Origin: Paramacrobiotus metropolitanus | Lineage: Eukaryota > Tardigrada > Eutardigrada > Parachela > Macrobiotidae | Reading direction: 5' to 3' | Length of the DNA: 64,000 nucleotides | NCBI RefSeq assembly: GCF_019649055.1 | Contig: NW_026570245.1 | Location: 62,001 to 126,000, forward strand | Shown here: positions 42,094-52,818 of the stretch, piece by piece | Position numbering within the stretch: the first letter of the stretch is position 1 | Layout of the letters: every line of letters begins with the position of its first letter | Program-made: the position numbers and the translations under genes | Notes under the pieces: model-generated | What the model was told of the DNA's origin: nothing | Database searches by the model: none | Seen by the model: the letters and a program-made list of their open reading frames with translations, nothing else

Positions 42094-42268
42094 AGTGAGT
42101 TTGCGGTGACAAACTGCATTTATAAACGAAATCGATACGTACAAACAAGTGACGTCACCGGGACGTTGTGAGCCATATATTCAAAGCCCATTTCTGAGCG
42201 GTCTCTACCGTCACTTGTTTGTATACCTAGATTTCGTGTATACATGCAGTTGTCACCGCAAATCCTCT
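42094..42268. mobile_element. TIR MITE, 175 bp
   Basis: The ends AGTGAGTTTGCGGTGACAA and the complement of TTGTCACCGCAAATCCTCT match over about 55 bp to ACAAACAAGTGACG. AAT flanks both sides. It lies between the convergent cyclase and GPCR genes. Confidence 0.8.
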
Positions 42269-42292
42269 AATAATTCTTCCGATACGAGATTC

Positions 42293-42943
42293 TAATACTG
42301 TATCGTCGACTCAAGTTGGCACCATTTTTTACACTGCGCCAAATCCATGCTATACAGCACTATGCGACGTGCAAGCGTGCACTGAACTGCTAGAACAGCA
42401 TCATACAATCAACCAGGGCGGTTGATAGCGACTGTTGCCAAAATACGGCCTGATAGTATCGAGACCCCCGTTATATTTTCAAAAATGAAACCTTTAACAG
42501 TTTTTTTATGATAATTCTTTTCTTTGAATACACCGTTAGATTCGTCGTAAAATTCTGAACAAAACGGTTCAGGCCGAATTTTGAAATTCGCATCCCCAAG
42601 GCGGGCTTAAGATCTACGACCACGAGCGGTCGCCCAAACGACACCCAAAATTCTTGGGCATTCCCCCTTGAGCACGGGAGAACTGGGCTGATTTGGACGA
42701 ATCCCCCATAATCTCGGGTGTTATATTTTTGACAAAAATTATGAAAACTAACCTATAATTTTAAATTATGAAAAACAATACGTTCAGTCGTTTTTTGAAG
42801 GGATTCGATTTCAACCGCCCGGGTGGATTGTGTGATATTTTTCAAGCAGTTCAGTGCACGCCTGCACAGTGCACGGTGCTGTATAGCATGGATTTGGCGC
42901 AGTGTAAAAAATAGTGCCAACTTGAGTCGACAACACAGTAATA
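42293..42943. mobile_element. Long-TIR element, 651 bp
   Basis: TIRs of about 150 bp: GTCGACTCAAGTTGGCAC, TACACTGCGCCAAATCCATG and CTATACAGCAC at the left all return in complement at the right (42865-42932). A GGGCGGTTGA block repeats further in. The non-coding middle is AT-rich. No transposase. Confidence 0.85.
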
Positions 42944-43434
42944 TTACCGTACTATTAATGATGATACTTCAGTAGAGATACTAATAATTACTTGAGCGTC
43001 CATACTGGCTGTATTACATTAATAATCTATCGAAGTGACAGTTTTGCCGCATTATTTTTGCGGCGAAATAGCCATTAGCTTTTTGTTTTGTTAGGTCGTT
43101 TTGCTACAGCTGGTGACCGGAATATGAAACTGTATAATTAAAGTGACCGGAATATGAGAAAACGCGAAGTATGTTATGTCGTTCTGTCTAATAAAAGGGG
43201 GTCCCCGTTTAATTCTTCATATTCCTGCGCCGTGTCCCTGTCCATTCAGCGCCCAGTTTGTTCGTCCGCCCATCAGCAAACGTATACGTGCAACGGTACA
43301 AGTGAAAGCTTCTAAAAAACCAAATCACTGACCGACAATTAAATACAAACCACAACCGAACCGACGTATTAATCAGCCAAGAATTCTTAGGTAGATATTA
43401 AATTTTATTGGCTCCAAAGACAGTCTCTGTAAGT
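42944..43434. other. Intergenic, between convergent 3' ends
   Basis: It holds AAGTGACCGGAATATGA twice (near 43107-43125 and 43141-43156). Otherwise nothing recognised. Confidence 0.4.
43404..43409 (-). terminator. Poly(A) signal of the GPCR gene
   Basis: AATAAA on the minus strand, 26 bp beyond the stop codon. Confidence 0.6.
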
Positions 43435-46400
43435 TTACGTTTCCGGCTTGTACGGGCCGTTAGTGGACGTGTTGATAGTGGGGTTCACTTTGATCCCGCA
43501 ACCGTGACATAAGTGCTGGAGAGAGCTCAACCATCGTCTGAGCATGGAGCGGTATTCTCGGTTCATAGTGAAAAAGATCACCTGCAAATATTCCCTCTGT
43601 TAACCATAATCGGAGGTTTCTTACGATAGCACGAATGTCTACTATTCATGCAGATGTACTATGCCTGAAGCAATTCCGATATACTAATTCCGCTATGCTA
43701 GTTTGCATCGTGTCTGTAAGTTCACATAGTGATTACATGCGTTCTCGTTCTCGAGATGCTACTGCCACTACATCATTATGAAACTATCGGTATTTTGGAA
43801 AAAATTAGGGCATGTTTGCGAAACCTCCGGACTATTCGCGAAAACATCGATGTTTTCGCATAAAAGACGGCATCCTTGCGAAATCAACGGACTTTCACCG
43901 AAATTATCGCTTTACATACTTTGAAAAAATAACGGCATTTTTGCGAAACCTCCGGACTATTCGCGAAAATATCGATGTTTTCGCATAAAAGACGGCATCC
44001 TTGCGAAATCAACGGACTTTCACCGAAATTATCGCTTTACATACTTTGAAAAAATAACGGCATTTTTGCGAAACCTCCGGACTATTCGCGAAAATATCGA
44101 TATTTTTGCATGATCATGATTACATACCGGGTTGCCACCATATCCCAATAAAAAGACGAATCGTAACCACAGCACCGTTTCCGTGGTGGGCCGCGCTAGA
44201 CCCTGGTCTTCCAAGAGCGTCAACAAAGGCTGCGGAAAGAAGCAGACACAGTGCCACAGTGCCGACACCAGCAGGACGAGCGCTAGCTGCCAGGAGCCGC
44301 GGTACGCCGTCGATGTCCGGTTACTGCGGCGCGTTAGCTTTTGCACAGCAACAAATGCACACATTAGAGCGTAAATGCCCCCTATCAACGCTAGCGGAAG
44401 ATATGACACCAGCGTCTGGTGGATCGTACGGGCTGCCGGGGTGCGGGGTTTAATAGCACAGACGTTCGTTGGTAGGATCATTTCAACTCTCAATTCCCGA
44501 CCAGTTATCAGCGGAACAAAAAACCCGCCACACATCAGCCACGTCACGATGATGAAGGCAATGTTGACGCTCTGCTTGGTCCAATAGGCGCGGAAATGAA
44601 TGGGAAAGCAGAGGGCCACAAGACGGTTGACGGCCAGGAAGACCCAGGAATAGTAGCCGGCGGTACGGAATATGGCAAAAGGGGCTTGAATGAAGAAGCA
44701 GACTGTCGGGGTGACCTTTAGAGAAACAAGCTTCATTAGGCGTTTTGAGCTATTAACAAGCACAGTAAACTGAATCAACAATAATCTCGAGAATTGTGCG
44801 TACGTAAGGGAAGTATGCCGTTTCATACTCGTACATGCACAGTGGACTTCAAAAAGGTATTACAAGAACCACGCACCCACAAAACGCGCGCAACCCGGAA
44901 CTTACCTGTACTCAAACGCAAATTCCGGGCTGACCAGCGGCCTACTGTTATTATCACTTGTGACTTGTACAATTCCCAACGAAAACTATTTACCGATATC
45001 TCAAACGATTAAGAGAAAAATTACAAGAATTTTGATACCAAACAGGGTGGGTTAAATGAGATCTAGGGGAAGAACGAAATCCAGCAACTGAAGAATCTAC
45101 CAGATTGAGGATCTGGTAGATGGAGAAATTTACCAGCGAAGCAACCTAACAGCAGCGCGAGCGCGGGTGTACGGAGGAGCCACTCCTCCTCATAGTTTTG
45201 TCAGCGAACCAAAGTTTTGCAGTTCTTTCAACCTTTAAAAACAGTTTTGCGATTTGGAAGCAAGACTAGCACTGTGATTTAGTGTAATAACGATCTGTAC
45301 GTATACTTTTGGCGCGTTCACGCGAAAACTTTCAGTAAATCAGTCCATAACAAGACTGTGAGGAGGAGTGGCTCCTCCGTACACCGACGCTCGCGCGGCT
45401 GTTTGGTTGTTCTACTGTCTTTTGCTGGCGTTTTTCTCCATTAATCGACTTTTAGATCGTCAATCTGGTCGATTCTTTTGTTGCTAGATTTCGTCGTCTG
45501 AGCCGTTTGCTGTTTTCTTTTCTCCTCAGTATACTGCTGCGGTGACCTTTTAGGTGTTGTAAGTGAGAGAGATATAAAGGTGTGCGTCTGAGCAGCTTGC
45601 TTTTTCCTTTTGCCCCGCAGCAGAATCTGCTGCGGTGGCCTTTGACGTGTTGTATGTGTTGGAGATATAAAAGTGTGCAGTGTGTTGGCATTCAGTTTCC
45701 GTTTCTGTTCACCCAGGGGTGAGCTAGCCACTCATCCCCTGTTAAAGAACGATCATTAATTTCGGGATTTACTTTAAACAGAACTCGCTAACCGGATGTT
45801 TTACGTAGAAATATTTTCCCCCTCTTTAACTGCATGAAATCGTTACGTCGCAGACTGTCATGAAACACCGGAAAAAAGTTGTCCGCAGTGAAAGCAGCTT
45901 CTGTTTATACACGGATTTCGCACTATGTACCACGACACACATCATTAATTTTAACAAAAACATTTTGCTTAGGAAATAGTTTCTCAGCGAAATATAACTT
46001 GAAAATCGGTAAGGGCTTGTTCTGGCGCACATTTAACTTAACGTTAACATTTCAAACAGTAGCTCGCTGAACAGTCTAATGGTGCTGCAGAATTTCGATG
46101 AATTTTTCAGTTCAGCGCAAAAAAATGTCAGTACAGTAATACACAACTCACAGTTACGTCTTACTGGATATTGTGCATACAGGATCTGCGTGAAGCTAAT
46201 CGGATGACTGATGCAGCACATAATCACTTCCACCGCGGATGCATGGACGATTAGCAGTCGCGTGCCGCTCCGATCACGTCCCGCTGTTCGCCTGGACATC
46301 TGCCAGTGCTCCCATACGGCACCCATTAGGAGGATACAGGACGCTCCTCCCAGCGCGCAAAAGGACATGGAAACACCATACCACACCATTAATCGCTGCT

Positions 46401-46590
46401 GGGAGGTAGTGCCAATTCTTTGGCTTGCGTTTCGGATCGGTTCAAGATAGGATGAATAATTTCCGTGCAAATCCATCGATTGATTGCCGAGGGACCACCG
46501 TGTGTAGCCGCCATCACTTACTAACATTGTGTAGCAAAAAGTGTATGATAAGCTCAACGAAACCTTCATCAACCCTCGATTTTTAACCAA
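43435..46590 (-). CDS. Rhodopsin-like (class A) GPCR, orphan, 3 exons, 386 aa
   Basis: Exons on the minus strand: 46590-46152, 44702-44128, 43581-43435. Donors GTGAGT and GTATGT and acceptors CAG are good, and the phases match. Exon 1 gives an N-glycosylatable N terminus (N-Q-S, N-Y-S, N-A-S), TM1 (about 67-91) and TM2. Exon 2 begins at the TM3 Cys region (F-C-F-F-I-Q), then A-V-N-R-L-V-A-L-C-F-P at the DRY position, TM4 with W-L, TM5 with L-P-L-A-L, and TM6 with C-F-F-P for C-W-x-P. Exon 3 completes N-P-V-I-F-F (NPxxY position) and a tail with helix 8 and two Cys that could be palmitoylated. The first ATG is used; M22 is an alternative. NRL instead of DRY and the general look suggest an invertebrate peptide-receptor-like orphan. 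The ligand is unknown. Confidence 0.87.
43796..44109. repeat. Tandem repeat, 125-bp unit, about 2.5 copies
   Basis: GCGAAACCTCCGGACTATTC recurs at 43819, 43944 and 44069. Each unit is itself two related halves (CGGCATTTTTGCGAAACCTC and CGGCATCCTTGCGAAATCAA). It lies in GPCR intron 2 and ends 18 bp from the exon 2 border. Copies are almost identical, so the array is recent. Confidence 0.95.
45099..45469. mobile_element. TIR element, 371 bp, in GPCR intron 1
   Basis: The ends ACCAGATTGA and TCAATCTGGT open arms of about 95 bp that include GTGTACGGAGGAGCCACTCC and its complement. The interior is AT-rich and non-coding. Confidence 0.85.
45495..45675 (-). repeat. Two diverged 90-bp tandem copies that keep frame
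   Basis: CGTCTGAGC(C/A)G at 45495 and 45585 starts two copies about 70% alike by eye. 90 bp is 30 codons, and a minus-strand ORF (45441-45731, 96 codons) stays open through both, with H-T-F-I-S..T-T..R-S/P-P-Q-Q..R-K-x-Q-x-A-Q-T twice. It may be an exon or transposon-derived peptide in the GPCR's intron 1; the function is unknown. Confidence 0.55.
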
Positions 46591-47588
46591 TTTGTTTTCA
46601 CACTACCGTTTTATAAGTCGCAGTTTACATGCAGCTATCCATGCTACGCAACGAGTACATATGTATACATATGTGTATATATGTGTACACATGAGTACTA
46701 TGTGTACACATGTACAATACGTGAATGTGTGTACATATCGCATACCGTGACGCATCTCCTCCTCTCAGCCTGAGGAGGTCACCAGCAAAATTCCAGCTTC
46801 ATTCCCGTATTAATTGGATTTCCAGTCACCAAGCACCATGCCCACGCCATACTCTACCCTAGTGGTTTCGTGTACAGCGAATTATATAAGTAATCGATTT
46901 ACTGGTCTGAACACTCGCCCTCTATCCCACCGGAAACATCCTACGGATCTACGTACTTAACGTGTGCTAATAAGTAGCACTTTGATACGGGTCGCATTGT
47001 CAAGGTATTGGGTTTTTCTCATTTTGCTAATGCATCAAAATGTACGGGAAATACATTTCTTCTATAATCTGGTGAAGGCGTACTAGGTGTTTATTATGAA
47101 AGTTTCGTAAAATGTTCGCCATACGCTAGCTTCGCGTTGACCACCCGGTTAAGGTAAGCTCTATGGTATATTTCACTGTAAATAATCACATGCAATACCA
47201 GATTTGTAATTCGTTATAATACATAATTTGTTATAATTACGTATCGGTTTACTTGTATTATGTTAAAGAATGTGTAGTGGTGCAGTAAACTCAATATACT
47301 GTAAGTTACCGCACTTTAGCCACGCCCCACCAAGTCAAACGAGAAAATCCATATTCTAACAGGACGTGAGCGGCTTAGCTCAGCCCAGAGCGAGCAGAAA
47401 CGGAAACCGAACACCAACATACACCACACCTTTGTACCCTATCTGCGCTGATTTATTTTTCTCCTTATAGCTTTATGCAGGAAATTACGTAATCACCGGG
47501 CTTGTGTAACCGCACAACGGCTTGTGTACACATGTGACATGTCCCAGATGGCGGTAACGTAGGTATGGCCTGCCTGAAATTCCGCGGC
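46591..47588. other. Upstream of the GPCR gene, non-coding
   Basis: 46655-46745 is a degenerate TGTAC/CATATG microsatellite. GCCACGCCCC at 47320 resembles the interior of family D elements but stands alone. No supported exon. Confidence 0.45.
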
Positions 47589-47793
47589 TAAGTCAATCTA
47601 CAGCTGCTTCGTCAACTAGCTGCTCCGGCGTCGCGGAGTGCAGCCGGTACTCGGCTTTCCAAGCGAAGGTGAAGACGTTGTGCACGATTAACAATCCCGG
47701 GTAAACGCGTACAGGAAACGACGCCTGCCGGTTGCAGGAGGTTGTCTCGGGATCCGGAGTCTCCCGGTTACGGCTTGGCGTCGGCTAGCTCAA
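47589..47793 (-). CDS. Uncertain terminal exon, unknown product
   Basis: A minus-strand frame of about 67 codons is open from an AG at 47794 to a TGA near 47591. It reads C-N-R-Q-A-S-F-P-V-R-V-Y-P-G-L-L-I-V-H-N-V-F-T-F, then W-K-A-E-Y-R-L..E-Q-L-V-D-E-A. The amino-acid mix looks protein-like, with one hydrophobic stretch. The resemblance to the N-terminal part of fatty-acid elongases (L-I-V-H-N) is very weak. No further exons were found. Confidence 0.25.
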
Positions 47794-48164
47794 CAGCTCC
47801 GTTCATGAACGAAATGGTCGAGTTTGATCCGGAAGTGTACTGCGACAACGTGAAGGGAAATGGGAGACCGCATTGGTCCGAAAATCAAAATCGTCATGCA
47901 CCGTTCACAATGTGTAATGTTAGGTACCTACTGTGCCGGCACTTTCTGAGTACGGTCTCACTTCATCTAGCGGCTACAGTACGTAAACCGAGCCGTCGTC
48001 ATCGAAGCAATGAGCCGAATAAAGCCATCGCACATCAAACTGTCACTGTGTTCTTATTGTTAGGCTGTGTTTCATACTTTTGTATATGGATAGGTTTTTT
48101 ACTTTTGCTTAGACGAATACGATTTTTAAAAAACCGGTGGTCGGAAGCCCCACAGCTGCGTTAA
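47742..48164 (+). CDS. Uncertain ORF with one transmembrane segment
   Basis: 140 open codons without a strong start. The C-terminal part has a hydrophobic helix (V-F-L-L-L-G-C-V-S-Y-F-C-I-W-I-G-F) followed by R-R-I-R. A splice acceptor (CTACAG at about 47980) could start an exon just before it. It overlaps the minus-strand frame at 47589-47793, so at most one is real here. It abuts a decayed LINE. Confidence 0.25.
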   Translation: MSRDPESPGYGLASASSTAPFMNEMVEFDPEVYCDNVKGNGRPHWSENQNRHAPFTMCNVRYLLCRHFLSTVSLHLAATVRKPSRRHRSNEPNKAIAHQTVTVFLLLGCVSYFCIWIGFLLLLRRIRFLKNRWSEAPQLR

Positions 48165-48650
48165 TGTCACTTGGAAGCGCGTCTTCGCTTCGGCCGGTAA
48201 TGGAAGGGAAGTGAAACCATTTGGTATATCCCGACGAGTGACGTTGGTCCCGATCGAGGGGAAGAGGAAATATGCTGACCTGGGATGCCTCATGGGTGTG
48301 TAAGGTAGCTTGATGGCATGTTGCGGCAACAGCGAAGCTGGCGGGGACTGCCGCGGCATGCGCAGATCAGGATAGGGTGGGGAAATATCGGGACATTTTT
48401 CCCAAGCGGCCCAAGGCTACATGCTCATCGCAGTAGGTGCCGAAACACTCGGACCGTGTGCACAGGACCCCTCTCGCTGTGGCAGCGAACTCCGAACGAT
48501 ACTACAACAGGAAACGGATGAGATAGTGCGCCGGCGAATCAGCATCGAAATCCAACGCGGGAACGCGGCCTCTGTCGTGGGAACGGAACCTAATTTTGAC
48601 GAAGTGCTGTGTGCGATTATGCCGCCTAATTCCGTTGTCGGCTGTAAGAT
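48140..48650 (+). pseudogene. Decayed RLE-type LINE C-terminal fragment
   Basis: Peptides scattered over all three frames, in order, are V-T-L-V-P, L-T-W-D-A-S-W-V, V-A-A-T-A-K-L-A-G-T-A-A-A, V-G-K-Y-R-D-I, A-V-G-A-E-T-L-G-P and R-R-I-S-I-E-I-Q-R-G-N-A-A-S. They match the end of the LINE ORF at 7659-10395 and the fragment at 25590-26231. At least three frameshifts mark it as the oldest copy. Confidence 0.8.
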
Positions 48651-50560
48651 TGCGTTATCAGTGTGACAGTATTTCCATAGCACGGGTTGGACGGTGGGGA
48701 ACGCAACAGCGGATAGGTAGAAATTTCCGATATTCACCGGCGTTCCTTATGATTTATGCGCCGGGATCGTGGGCGAAGACGTAAATCCCTCGAAGTGATC
48801 GCACAGTACAATTTTATACAACTTTTATATCAAGGAAAAGATCTACCTGTATTACAACGAAAAACCCCGTACGATGTGCTCAGAACAAACCGAAACGCTA
48901 ATCGACAAACCGCTAACGCCGTTTGATTCAGCATGCCGGGAAACTGTCACATCCATTTTGTTTCGAATTGGTAATTATCCGCTCCGAATCCCGTGCAAAG
49001 AATTAATGCCGGTGCAGGTCGAGTTGAAAGCTCAAGGTGACCATGAAAAAAATTTCTCTGAGTCCGGTTGCATGGTGCCAAAAATCAGAAATTTTAAACT
49101 GATATACTCGTACCTACTTATTATATCAGAAAAAATTTTAGCTCTAGAAAAGCCGGTTAACGGTTAAAACAAAGGACGGTGCCAGTCGATAGCGCACTCG
49201 GTGAAGTAACTGATTTGATTTATACAGCGGAATCGATTAAAATGATGAACAAGGCGAAGTATGTACTGTATGTATGCGACTGTATCCGAGTGTTTTGAGA
49301 CTGACGCAAATGCGACTGTATCCGAGTGTTCTGAGACTGACGCAAAAAGGCATAAATTTTATTTTCGGAATAACTATGTTGCTCAGAGAATTAACGAGGA
49401 TTTCTGTAAAGAAGCAAGAATTAAAAAGGGTACCTATAAAATACATTAACACGGTGTCTCTATTTACAATAATAACAGAGAAAGATGCCTATAAAATACG
49501 GCGTGCGAAAAGTGATGCCTGTAGCAAACGAGGGTGTTTGGGGGTGCTCATAGCGATTTCCTTTATATTATTGAAATAACAATATGGCTCGTTATACTGT
49601 ACGTATTTTCGAGAAGGCAGCTAGGTCAGGCAAGAAATGTCGGTGACGCAAAAATGCCGGACAGGCGAAAAACGCCTGCGTAACAAGGATCCGGGCCGTA
49701 AGCTAATAATTTATTCTTTCGCACAAATTTAGTTAGTAAAAAAACAAGTTCCTCTACAAGGATTTTCTTGAACGAGATCTCAGCGGCAGGGTGTAAAACC
49801 TGGCAGTGGCGCCTGCCAATGGCACTGCCAGTGGCATGGCAAGCAATAAAACCTGGAGACTCTGGCAGCTGGCAGCCGATAAAAGCTGGTAGATGCCACA
49901 ACAAATATGGCTCAACTAACAAGCGGGTTCGAAATTTTGATCAACAACATAATTTTAGAAATATTGCCGGTACATCGTCAGCTTTACATGTAAAGTGTTA
50001 ACACCATTACTAGGCATGCACGAAGTCATACCGACATACACACTTTCCAAAGGTCACACTGCATTTCGCCGTTTGCACAAAGTAACGCACGAAAACACCA
50101 TCACTAGGCGCGTTACAAATACAGTCTCGGCAATGCCAGATCTGCAAGGCAAACAGCTGGAATATGCCTTGCGGTTGAGCGGGAAGCTGCGTGATACGAG
50201 TACTTACGTTAAATCGGTTAATCAAGAACGGTTGGCTGATGAATGAATGAATTCTTAATTTTTTCTGCACACTCATTTGGTGGTTTAACTTGTGATGCCT
50301 TCAGTAAGTTAATGCCAGCGATCAAGCGATTAATCACTTCTGTCTAATTGATAACAAATCTGATAAGATTTTATGAGAACAGAACAGCAGGGAATATGAA
50401 CGTTCAGAACACTTTTACTGGCTTATTAATTTGGTTTTACCAATTATTTTTTGGATAGCCGTAGTATAGCAAATACTGCAATACAGCAAGCAGAATTATT
50501 CGCACATAAATCACCTATGGAACGTTTCGTACCAAAGAAAAAAAATGGACCTCATTTTTT
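48651..50560. other. Gene-poor stretch
   Basis: ORFs at 48874-49167 (97 codons) and 49995-50246 (83 codons) are open, but lack recognised motifs. TGGCAG/TGCCA words recur at 49795-49880. Confidence 0.4.
49274..49345. repeat. Tandem duplication, 36-bp unit
   Basis: GCGACTGTATCCGAGTGTT occurs twice, 36 bp apart, each followed by CTGAGACTGACGCAAA or TTGAGACTGACGCAAA. Confidence 0.9.
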
Positions 50561-50569
50561 TCAACGGTA

Positions 50570-52065
50570 GTAACAGTACACATCCGTAGACATACTGTAG
50601 TCACTGCCGTGACAGCCGTAGACAATGCCAGAGTTTGAGTATATGACAGCTGGAGCGCCGTAGACGCCGGTAGACATCCGTAGACTTACTGTAGACACTG
50701 CCGCGACAGCCGTAGACATTCCCAGTGCTTTCGGCTTTGGCCAGCAGAAACGCCGTAGACACCGGTAGATATCCGTAAACTTACTGTAGACACTGCCATG
50801 ACAGCCGTAGACATTCCCAGTGCTTTCGGCTTCGGCCAGCAGAAACGCCGTAGCCACCGGTAGATATCTGTAGACATACTGTAGACACTGCCGAGACAGC
50901 CGTCGACACTGGCAGAGTTTTGGTATTTGCAAGCTGGAGCGCCGTAGACACCGGTAGACATCTGTAGATATACTGTAGACACTTCCGTGACAGCCGTAGA
51001 CACTAGACATCCGTAGACTTAATGTAGACACTGCCGTGACAGCCGTAGACACTGCCAGAGTTTTCGTATCTGCAAGCAGGAGCGCCGTAGACACCGGTAG
51101 ACATCTGTAGATATACTGTAGACACTTCCGTGACAGCCGTAGACACTAGACATCCGTAGACTTAATGTAGACACTGCCGTGACAGCCGTAGACACTGCCA
51201 GAGTTTTCGTATCTGCAAGCAGGAGCGCCGTAGACACCGGTAGACATCCGTTAACTTACTGTAGACACTGCCGTGACAGCCGTAGACATTCCCAGTGCTT
51301 TCGGCTTCGCCCAGCAGAAACGCCGTAGACACCGGTAGACATCCGTAGACTTACTGTAGACACTGCCGTGACAGCTGTAGACACTGCCAGAGTTTTAGTA
51401 TTTGAAAGCTGGAGCGCCGTAGACACCAGTAGACATCTGTAGACATCTGTAGACATACTGTAGACACTGCCGTGACAGCCGTAGACACATCCAGAGTTTT
51501 GGTATTTGCAAGCAGAAACGCCGTAGACACCGGTAGACATCTGTAGACTTACTGTAGACACTGCCGTGACAGCCGTAGACATTCCCAGTGCTTTCGGCTT
51601 CGGCCAGCAGAAACGCCGTAGACACCGGTAGACATCTGTAGACTTACGGTAGACACTGCCGTGACAGCCGTAGACACTCCCAGTGCTCTCGGCTTCCGCC
51701 AGCAGAAACGCCGTAGACACCGGTAGACATCTGTAGACTTACTGTAGACACTGCCGTGACCGCTGTAGACACTGCCAGAGTTTTCGTATCTGCAAGCAGG
51801 AGCGCCGTAGACACCGGTAGACATCCGTAAACTTACTGTAGACACTGCCGTGACAGCCGTAGACACTGCCAGAGTCTTGGTATACGCCAGCTGGAGCGCT
51901 GTAGACACTGGCAGACATTCGTAGACATACTGTAGTCACTGCCGTAACAGGCGTAGTCTTTCCCAGAGCATTCGGCTTCCGCAAGCGGTACGCCGTAGAC
52001 AACGGTAGACATCCGTATTCATACTGGCGTCAACGCAATGACAGCGATTGACGTTCCCAGATATT
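50570..52065 (-). repeat. GTCTAC minisatellite array 1 (minus orientation), about 16 units
   Basis: The unit is about 95 bp. A core of about 60 bp, read on the minus strand as GTCTACGGCTGTCACGGCAG then GTGTCTACAGTAAGTCTACG and GATGTCTACCGGTGTCTACG, alternates with about 35 bp of variable sequence in a few types (..CAAATACCAAAACTCTGGCA, ..GGCCGAAGCCGAAAGCACTGGGAA). GTCTAC itself recurs every 10-21 bp inside the core. Local rearrangements include a 143-bp duplication (51001 and 51144). Distal units near 52065 are degenerate. ORFs up to 177 codons occur but the unit is not a multiple of three, so no common reading frame runs through. Confidence 0.95.
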
Positions 52066-52818
52066 TTTGCTTCGTTTACCTGTATGTATCGTTAGGGATT
52101 TCGTAAACTATTATTTTCGTCCTCGGAGGCGTGCCTTGTTTTCAATCGAATTCCTGGACACGCAGTTTTCAATACTGTGAAACCTTTTTTTTTATTTCTG
52201 CTAGTTTTTGTGCGGACACTATTTGCTGTTGCCGGGATTTTTAGTTTTTTTGTGATGTGTTGCAAGACTATAAGAATTTTTTTTATGTGCAGAGTTCTGG
52301 CTGTTGTGATAATACTCCGAAGCTACATGGTAGATTGCTTTTAAGATTTTGCCGCTAGCGGTCTTCTGACCAATTCATATTTCACTGCTCGGACGTTTGC
52401 ATTTTTCTCATTAGATATTTTTAAGCTTTGGGTGAACAGGCAGACACAAATTCAAAGATTTACAATAAAAAAGAGAGAACCGTGGCTTACATGGAGCTCC
52501 GGGTGAAACTCTCAGAAATATAGAACTCACGAGTAAAAGAAAGATCGCTGTGGCAGCGTTTGCCATCCTATTCTGATTCCACCGGGGTTTGTGTACCTGC
52601 GGAAAGATAGAAAAACTTGCAGTTTACGCAAGAAGCTATAGCGTGTATATTGTAGTGAACGTATACCGATACATTAACGTTCACGTTGAATCACACTAGT
52701 GCAATTTAAATAAATATTCTGCCTGGGTTTCAACTTTTAAGTGTAATTTAATGCTCGGTACATCGTATCGCTTTTCTGTTTTTTCCTTGCAAGTCGTATC
52801 TTCTATAATGATTAGGTT
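52066..52818. other. Non-coding, downstream of the membrane-protein gene
   Basis: AT-rich, with no supported exon or repeat. Confidence 0.4.

Noticed and set aside
48874-49167. 97-codon ORF
   Set aside because: No recognised motif, no splice-site support and no neighbouring exon; it cannot be separated from chance.
49995-50246. 83-codon ORF
   Set aside because: Protein-like in places, but with no family resemblance or gene context strong enough to call.
50561-52002. Minus-strand ORFs of 76-177 codons in array 1
   Set aside because: Same frame cycling as in array 2; no start, signal or consistent peptide repeat.
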